NCBI RefSeq assembly: GCF_000067165.1
Contig: NC_010162.1
Coordinates: 5,649,001 to 5,713,000 of the forward strand
Source of the DNA: Sorangium cellulosum So ce56
GTDB taxonomy: Bacteria; Myxococcota_A; Polyangia; Polyangiales; Polyangiaceae
Length of the DNA: 64,000 bases
Reading direction: 5' to 3'
In this document: positions 59,285 to 64,000 of the stretch, piece after piece
How positions within the stretch are numbered: the first letter of the stretch is position 1
How the letters are laid out: the number at the start of each line of letters is the position of its first letter
Made by a program: the position numbers and the translations under genes
The notes under the pieces: model-generated
What the model was told of the DNA's origin: nothing
What the model saw: only the letters and a program-made list of their open reading frames with translations
Database searches by the model: none

Positions 59285-61123
59285 TCAGCCCTTCCTCGCC
59301 CCTCGTAGCGCGTCCGGCGCCTTATCCGCCATCTTCGTGTCCTCCGCCACTCTCTTCGTCCACCACCGCACGATGGGCATCAGCGCTGGCCGCTGGATCC
59401 GCAGCGCGTCCAGCGCTGCCTCCGCCCTTCCTCGCTCCAGGCCCACGACGATCCGCATGTACTCTTCCATCGTGATCGGTCCGCGAAAGGCCTCGATGCG
59501 CGCTACATAGGCGGCGTCGTAGGCCCTGCGCAGCGCTTGCTTCCCGGTTCCTGCCTCCTCGGCGATCGCCACCTGCCAACGCCGCTCGTTCTCGCGCCAC
59601 GTGCGCTCGCCGAGTTCATGTGCCTCCAGCACCCTGGCGCGCTCCGCTCGTCCCTCGGCGATCTCTGCTGCGATCGCTGCACACTGCCCGATCGAGAGCT
59701 CCACTTCCGCCGGCTCGGGCTCCGTCGCAGGTACGTCGAAGGTCGGTCTCTCCGCGACCACGACGCCTGGTTCGCTCGCGGGGACCGCCGCCGCGACCCC
59801 CGCCAAGGGTCCGATCATCGGCGGCTCTTCTACGACCCGAGCTTCGGTCGGCCGAATCTCTTCGACCATGGCAGGCGGAGGCACATCGAGGACCATGGCA
59901 GGCGGAGGCACGTCGAGCTGCGCGTGCGCTATGGGCTCGAGCGCGCTGCGCTCATGGCGATCTGGCAATGGGGCGGGTGCTTCCGTTGCGCGCGGCGACT
60001 CCTGCCGGAACGGCATGACCGGCTCGAGCGTCGGCTGGACGTCTGCATACGGCAAGAAGGTCGTGCCCGTACCTGCATCCTCCTCGCTGTCTGCCGGCCA
60101 AGACGCCCGAGGCGCATGCGGTTCGTTGTCGGAGCCCACGGACGCGTCGTCGAAGCTTCCTGGCACGAACGGGAGCACCGGGTTCGCGCCTCGCTGCGTG
60201 TGAAGTGGAATCGTCGTCGTGGCGACCTCCTCGCTCGATTGCTCGGAGAGATCACCGGAGGCGTCCGCTTCCCCGCCCTCCGCGCCCAGGTCGCCCACGC
60301 GGCACGTCCGCGCCGGCGCAATCAGGGACGGCGTCGCACGCGCGCTTTCGTCATCGATCGCCGCCGTCACAACCACGCGCCCGTCCTCCGAGGGGTGCGC
60401 GAGAACCACCACGCCACGCCAGACCAGCATCGCCAGCCCTCGATCGGCGTCGATGGTAAGCGTGTCGCAGCGCAACCGTGACTCCTGCGGGGCCGTGTTC
60501 GCTCGCTGCACGAGCGCCCTGGGCACGACGCACGAGAGGCGCGTCGCGAGGCGCGTATGGCTCGGGTGCAGGAGCTCGAGCACGATCGGCTCGTCGCCCG
60601 CGAGGTCCGGGAGCTGCTGGTCCGCAGAGGCGGCGTTGAAGAACGCGCCATCGATATCCTCAGGCAGCGGCCGCGTGTTCCACGCCCGGTGATCCCACGT
60701 CGCAGCGTGACGTCCGAGCATCGCGGTACGCGCGATCCGCTCCGGCGCGATAGGGCCGAGTCCGAGCAAGCCGGCTGGCACGCGCTCCGCGCGGACCTCG
60801 ACGGCCTTCTCAAGTCGCCCCACAACGATCCGCGCTACCGGCACGCGCGCTGACGGTCTGCGAGGCGCGTACACGTGCCCCACAACGAGGACGTCGGCCT
60901 TCCGCTTGAACGGCGCGAGATCGCTCGCGGCGCAGAGCCGCGAGCGATCGTCGTCGCTGTAGACGTCCTCCTCCCACGGCGGTTCCTGCTCGGCGGCGAG
61001 CGCCGATGTACCTGGCCGAAGCTCGTACGTGGCCTTGCACGCCACGGTGAGCGCATGGGCGCCCGGGCGTGGTTGCCAGAGAATGCTGGACACGCGGAGC
61101 GGACAGAACGAGATGACGTCCAT
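59285..61123 (-). CDS. DUF2169 T6SS accessory protein
   Basis: The ATG at 61123 gives 612 residues. The N-terminal 300 residues are DUF2169: SSILWQPRPGAHALTVACKA, TYELRPGTSALAAEQEPPWE, DADVLVVGHVYAPRRPSARV as expected of the family, and DRGLAMLVWRGVVVLAHPSE. A Pro/Glu-rich linker with a doubled VPPPAMV and a helical C-terminal region (AIAAEIAEGRAERARVLEAH, ITMEEYMRIVVGLERGRAEA) follow. DUF2169 proteins occur with PAAR/VgrG effectors and are thought to help assemble them. It is convergent with the immunity gene. The upstream edge is fused against a broken nifV. Confidence 0.88.
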   Translation of the reverse strand: MDVISFCPLRVSSILWQPRPGAHALTVACKATYELRPGTSALAAEQEPPWEEDVYSDDDRSRLCAASDLAPFKRKADVLVVGHVYAPRRPSARVPVARIVVGRLEKAVEVRAERVPAGLLGLGPIAPERIARTAMLGRHAATWDHRAWNTRPLPEDIDGAFFNAASADQQLPDLAGDEPIVLELLHPSHTRLATRLSCVVPRALVQRANTAPQESRLRCDTLTIDADRGLAMLVWRGVVVLAHPSEDGRVVVTAAIDDESARATPSLIAPARTCRVGDLGAEGGEADASGDLSEQSSEEVATTTIPLHTQRGANPVLPFVPGSFDDASVGSDNEPHAPRASWPADSEEDAGTGTTFLPYADVQPTLEPVMPFRQESPRATEAPAPLPDRHERSALEPIAHAQLDVPPPAMVLDVPPPAMVEEIRPTEARVVEEPPMIGPLAGVAAAVPASEPGVVVAERPTFDVPATEPEPAEVELSIGQCAAIAAEIAEGRAERARVLEAHELGERTWRENERRWQVAIAEEAGTGKQALRRAYDAAYVARIEAFRGPITMEEYMRIVVGLERGRAEAALDALRIQRPALMPIVRWWTKRVAEDTKMADKAPDALRGARKG

Positions 61124-61159
61124 ATGCAGCCAAGGGTAGCAGGGAGGGGGCGCCGGCCG

Positions 61160-61682
61160 CGATCGGGTAGCCCACCGTGTCGGCGAAGCGGAACCGGTGC
61201 GCGCCCGCCTCCGCTGCTGCGTCGATCGCCGCACGGACGAGATCGAGATCCGCGCGGCTCGAGTCCTCGCCTCCGACCGAGACGCGAAAGCCGTGATCGC
61301 GCGCGTGCGCGACCACGCGCCGGATACCGGCCAGCACCTCGTCGCGCCGCGCGCCGAGCTTCGCGGCGATCTGGCGATCCGAGAGCGGCACGGAGAGGTG
61401 GACCCGCGAGAACCCGGTGCGCGCCGCGGCGTCGCCCTCCGTCATCCGACACCACGCTATCGCCTCAGCGCGCTCGAGGGCCTCGCCGACCGCCGCCATG
61501 GCCTCCACCTCGACCGGCCCCATCACCGGGACGCCCGCCTCGATCTCGTCGACCCCGGCCCGCTCGAGCGCGCGCGATCTCGACCTTCTCCGCGGCGTGA
61601 AGGCCACGCCCGGCGCCTGCTCGCCATCGAGAAGGGTGCTGTCATTCACCACGCCCGGCGGGAGATCTCTCAGGCGCATCAC
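61160..61682 (-). pseudogene. nifV: Truncated and frame-damaged homocitrate synthase (nifV-like)
   Basis: From the ATG at 61682 the minus strand reads VVNDSTLLDGEQAPGVAFTP, the first strand of HMGL-type synthases with the metal-binding D-x-x-x-D-G-E-Q. Then RALERAGVDEIEAGVPVMGP, RVHLSVPLSDRQIAAKLGAR, FRVSVGGEDSSRADLDLVRA and HRFRFADTVG follow, all NifV-like. Between AFTP and ALERAG two small deletions (three bases in total) scramble eight codons. After FADTVG near 61160 the gene ends and the DUF2169 upstream region begins, so only about 45% of the protein remains. No other nitrogen-fixation genes are seen. Confidence 0.7.
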
Positions 61683-61712
61683 AATCCTCTCCTCTGCAGC
61701 GAGCCGCTCCGC

Positions 61713-61874
61713 TCAGGCATAGGCGGGATTAAAGCTCCCGTTAGGTGCTCTCAGTTCCAGCCGCGCGTGCCCTCGTTCAGCGATCCCCTCGAAGCAGACG
61801 TCGAAGGGGACGAATAGGCTCCAGCGATCGCGGTCGCCGCGAGCCGCGGCTTCGAGGAGCACTCGTTTCTCCAT
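61713..61874 (-). CDS. 53-residue ORF, possible small gene or remnant
   Basis: From the ATG at 61874: MEKRVLLEAAARGDRDRWSL then FVPFDVCFEGIAERGHARLE and LRAPNGSFNPAYA. The composition looks protein-like, and it lies immediately upstream of the nifV remnant on the same strand, so it could have been part of the same transcript. Not recognised. Confidence 0.3.
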   Translation of the reverse strand: MEKRVLLEAAARGDRDRWSLFVPFDVCFEGIAERGHARLELRAPNGSFNPAYA

Positions 61875-62041
61875 GTCCGGCGCGCGCACAGCCCCCGGTC
61901 CACGGAGAGCCGCTGTCACATTCCGAGCTGCCCAGGCCAAGGAAGCGGCCCGCGTGCGCTCGCGGCGATCGGGCGGCGCGGCCGGCAGGCACATGGCACT
62001 TCCCTCCGCCTGCGAGACATGCGCATGCTCGGAGCGCAGCC

Positions 62042-63418
62042 ATGGATACCCACCGTCTGAAGACCCTGATCGAGCGGCTCAGGCAGCAGCACCCCGCGAA
62101 CGCGGGCGAGATCGATGCGGTCGAGCGATGGCTCCACGACGCGCCGCTGATCCGTCGCTACCGTATCAACCCCCACGTGGTCGCGGCGGACACCGCGCTC
62201 GACCCGCACGCGGTCATCCGCGTCCTGCTGCACGGCACCCAGACTGGCCTCTTCGACATGCACTGGGACGTCCACTGCGGCCATTGCAACATGCTGGCCG
62301 AGGCGATCGACGACCTCGCCACGGCCGCCGCCGTCTCGTTCTGCCCGATGTGCGAGTACTCCTTCGACGTCGACATCTCGGCGCGCGTCGAGGTGACGTT
62401 CTCGCTCGGCCGGTCCATCGAGGACCTCGGCTTCCCTCCGGTTTGCCAGCCGCCATCGGCGCTCCACCCCCGCTATGGCATGACCGCCGCGCTCGGCGAG
62501 ACCGCGGCGGCGACCGAGGTGCTCACCGCGGGCCGCTACCGCTACTTCTGCCCCTTGACCCGCGCCAAGGGCATCCTTCGCGTCGAGGGTGAGCCCACGG
62601 ACGAGGTGCAGGCCGCCGCGATCTCGCAGCTCGCGGGACCCCACTATGACGTGACGGAGCTCGAGGTGCGGCCCGGCCCGCTCAGGATCGCGCTCACCAA
62701 CGTGGGCTGGCCGCAGTGCGGCTTCATCGTTCATCACGATGTCCTGAAGGACGAGCTCGATCCGGCCAGCCTGCCGCGGCGGCTCAGCGGGCTCGAGCTG
62801 CTCCACGTGCCGGAGTACCGGCGCTACTTCGGCGGCATGGTGCTGTCGGCGCGGGAGCGGCTGACGGTCCGATCGGTCCTCGTCGTCTTCACCGATCTGT
62901 GCGGCTCCACGCGGCTGTACGAGCGGATCGGCGACGCCCCCGCGTACAACCTGGTGCGCGATCACTTCGACATCGTGATTGGCGCCGTCGAAGCGCAGGG
63001 CGGCGCGGTGGTCAAGACGATCGGCGATGCGGTCATGGCCACTTTCCTGGACGAGCGGTCCGCGGTGACGGCGCTGAGCGCAGCCATGCGCGGCATGCTC
63101 GGCCGCAACGCCGGCCGGCCCGAGGGCGAGCGCCTCGTGCTCCGGGCGGGCATGCACCGCGGCCCGGCGTTGCTCGTCAACCTGAACCAGCGCCTCGATT
63201 ACTTCGGCCGCACCGTGAACACGGCGGCGCGCCTGCTCGGCGTCTCGGCAGGCGGCGAGCTCACCGTCTCTGCGCCGCTCGCCGCCGACGCCGAGCTCGC
63301 CGGTCTGCTCACCGCCGAGGGCTGGACGCCGCCGCGCGCCTCGCACGTCGACCTGAAGGGGATCGAGGGGACCCGCACCGTGCATTCGGCGGGTTTTCCC
63401 GGCATGGCCGCGCGCTGA
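62042..63418 (+). CDS. Class III adenylate/guanylate cyclase with DUF5939 N-terminus
   Basis: The ATG at 62042 gives 458 residues. The N-terminal 270 residues contain two C-x-x-C pairs (HCGHCNMLAEAIDD, FCPMCEYSFDVD), a zinc-ribbon-like arrangement, within the DUF5939-type region. The cyclase homology domain starts near 280: VLVVFTDLCGSTRLYERIGD (first metal Asp), VVKTIGDAVMATF (second Asp; Lys consistent with adenine choice) and RLDYFGRTVNTAARLLGVSA (transition-state Asn/Arg). It has no membrane segment. It makes cAMP or cGMP in response to an unknown input. The neighbouring globin sensor may belong to the same signalling set. Confidence 0.9.
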   Translation: MDTHRLKTLIERLRQQHPANAGEIDAVERWLHDAPLIRRYRINPHVVAADTALDPHAVIRVLLHGTQTGLFDMHWDVHCGHCNMLAEAIDDLATAAAVSFCPMCEYSFDVDISARVEVTFSLGRSIEDLGFPPVCQPPSALHPRYGMTAALGETAAATEVLTAGRYRYFCPLTRAKGILRVEGEPTDEVQAAAISQLAGPHYDVTELEVRPGPLRIALTNVGWPQCGFIVHHDVLKDELDPASLPRRLSGLELLHVPEYRRYFGGMVLSARERLTVRSVLVVFTDLCGSTRLYERIGDAPAYNLVRDHFDIVIGAVEAQGGAVVKTIGDAVMATFLDERSAVTALSAAMRGMLGRNAGRPEGERLVLRAGMHRGPALLVNLNQRLDYFGRTVNTAARLLGVSAGGELTVSAPLAADAELAGLLTAEGWTPPRASHVDLKGIEGTRTVHSAGFPGMAAR

Positions 63419-63652
63419 CGCACGCGCCTCCCCGACGCACCGGATCCGCTGACTATGCACGGCCAGCGGCGCGCTCCGCGCCGTCCCGCCGATCGTGTCA
63501 GCGAACGACGCACGCCTTGCGCGGCGTCGCAAATCTTGCACGTGATGAGGGCAGACCGCGCTGCCAACCCATCGCGGAGAGCGAATACGACCGGGACATA
63601 TTATCTTGGCCCGAAGCGTGCTATCGCCCTTTCGCCTCTTCAAAGACCCATC

Positions 63653-64000
63653 ATGGCCCAGGACAGCATATTGCCGCGCCCGCTCGAGCGCGAAGTCGAG
63701 GATCGCCGCGCGTTCTTCCAGATCACCGACGAGGATCTCGCGCGCATCGCGGCGCTGCGGCCCCACGCCGAGAAGCGCACCGAGCGGATTGTCGACGCGT
63801 TTTACGAGCTGTTGCTCGACTTCGGGCCGACGCGAGAGCTCTTCCGCGACGGCGACGCCCTGCGCCGCGTGAAGCGCCTGCAACGCGAGTATTTCCTGGG
63901 GCTCTTCACCGGCAAGCTGGACCGGGCCTATGTCGAGCACCGGCTGCACGTCGGCGCGGCGCACGCGCGCATCGGCGTCGAGCCCACATGGTACCTCGGC
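63653..64000 (+). CDS. Globin-coupled sensor (partial, runs off the window)
   Basis: The ATG at 63653 opens 116 visible codons. The translation is a sensor-globin (protoglobin) domain: AFFQITDEDLARIAALRPHA, ERIVDAFYELLLDFGPTREL, LQREYFLGLFTGKLDRAYVE, and HVGAAHARIGVEPTWYLG with the proximal haem His in the V-G-x-x-H-x-R-I-G motif. Such domains bind oxygen and control a C-terminal output (diguanylate cyclase, methyl-accepting or kinase module) that lies outside this window. The 234-bp gap upstream (63419-63652) shows no gene. Confidence 0.88.
   Translation, partial: MAQDSILPRPLEREVEDRRAFFQITDEDLARIAALRPHAEKRTERIVDAFYELLLDFGPTRELFRDGDALRRVKRLQREYFLGLFTGKLDRAYVEHRLHVGAAHARIGVEPTWYLG

Noticed and set aside
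60810..61160. Continuation of the nifV-like frame to 60810
   Set aside because: After the FADTVG motif the translation loses all similarity and overlaps the convincing start of the DUF2169 gene on the same strand.

Overview
The window looks like chromosome from a large-genome, high-GC myxobacterium, most likely of the Polyangiales (Sorangium-like). The support is indirect: strong G/C bias at third codon positions, many secreted lipoproteins with Gly/Ser-rich linkers, a eukaryote-type Ser/Thr kinase, an FHA-sigma54 activator, formylglycine-generating-enzyme-like lipoproteins, and type VI secretion (T6SS) parts of the VgrG, PAAR-Rhs and DUF2169 kinds. No rRNA, tRNA, CRISPR array or intact insertion sequence was seen.

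Layout. 1-4.1 kb: two lipoproteins, a PQQ-type propeller protein, a methyltransferase and several gene fossils (IS66 transposase, FAD monooxygenase, a frameshifted hypothetical). 4.1-8.5 kb: a giant KAP-family P-loop NTPase carrying a peptidoglycan-binding-like module and WD40 repeats, flanked by two small related ORFs. 8.9-13.1 kb: a visibly AT-richer minus-strand block resembling a defence cassette. It holds an OLD-family ATPase-TOPRIM nuclease, a 212-residue unknown, two tiny ORFs, and a PD-(D/E)XK nuclease with a helical N-terminal module. Two transcription units in it are each preceded by a copy of a 117-bp element (about 80% identical, gap-free). 13.8-19.6 kb: a prophage or mobile-element fragment with chained overlapping genes (excisionase-like, ERCC4 nuclease, P4-type helicase with an in-frame stop, DNA-binding protein, small and large terminase) that is cut off inside the large terminase. 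19.6-21.7 kb: a headless deaminase-like toxin tip and a two-fold repeated protein that could be its immunity partner.

22.1-30.5 kb: a divergent pair of sigma54 activator and secreted GH114 hydrolase with a perfect 15-bp inverted repeat and a sigma54-type promoter between them, then a 1648-residue alpha-2-macroglobulin lipoprotein. 31-37 kb: PRC-barrel-like protein, a yeast-MTD1-like methylenetetrahydrofolate dehydrogenase, a Ser/Thr kinase, an unknown protein, an Rpn-type nuclease and a truncated DUF2169 gene. 37.2-46.6 kb: 5-oxoprolinase, mannonate dehydratase, a frameshifted pectinesterase and a GNAT/acyl-CoA-synthetase fusion (Pat-like).

46.9-61.1 kb: a T6SS effector island. It runs from a peptidoglycan-binding/LysM-like protein through an HNH nuclease, VgrG, a TPR protein and a PAAR-Rhs protein with a C-terminal deaminase toxin to a beta-propeller protein as candidate immunity, with DUF2169 convergent at the end. 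The expected logic is VgrG as spike, the PAAR-Rhs protein as loaded cocoon, the TPR and DUF2169 proteins as loading factors, and the propeller protecting the producer. The end of the window holds a broken nifV, a DUF5939-class III nucleotide cyclase and the start of a globin-coupled sensor.

All calls were made by reading the sequence. No database search was run, so family names rest on motif recognition.
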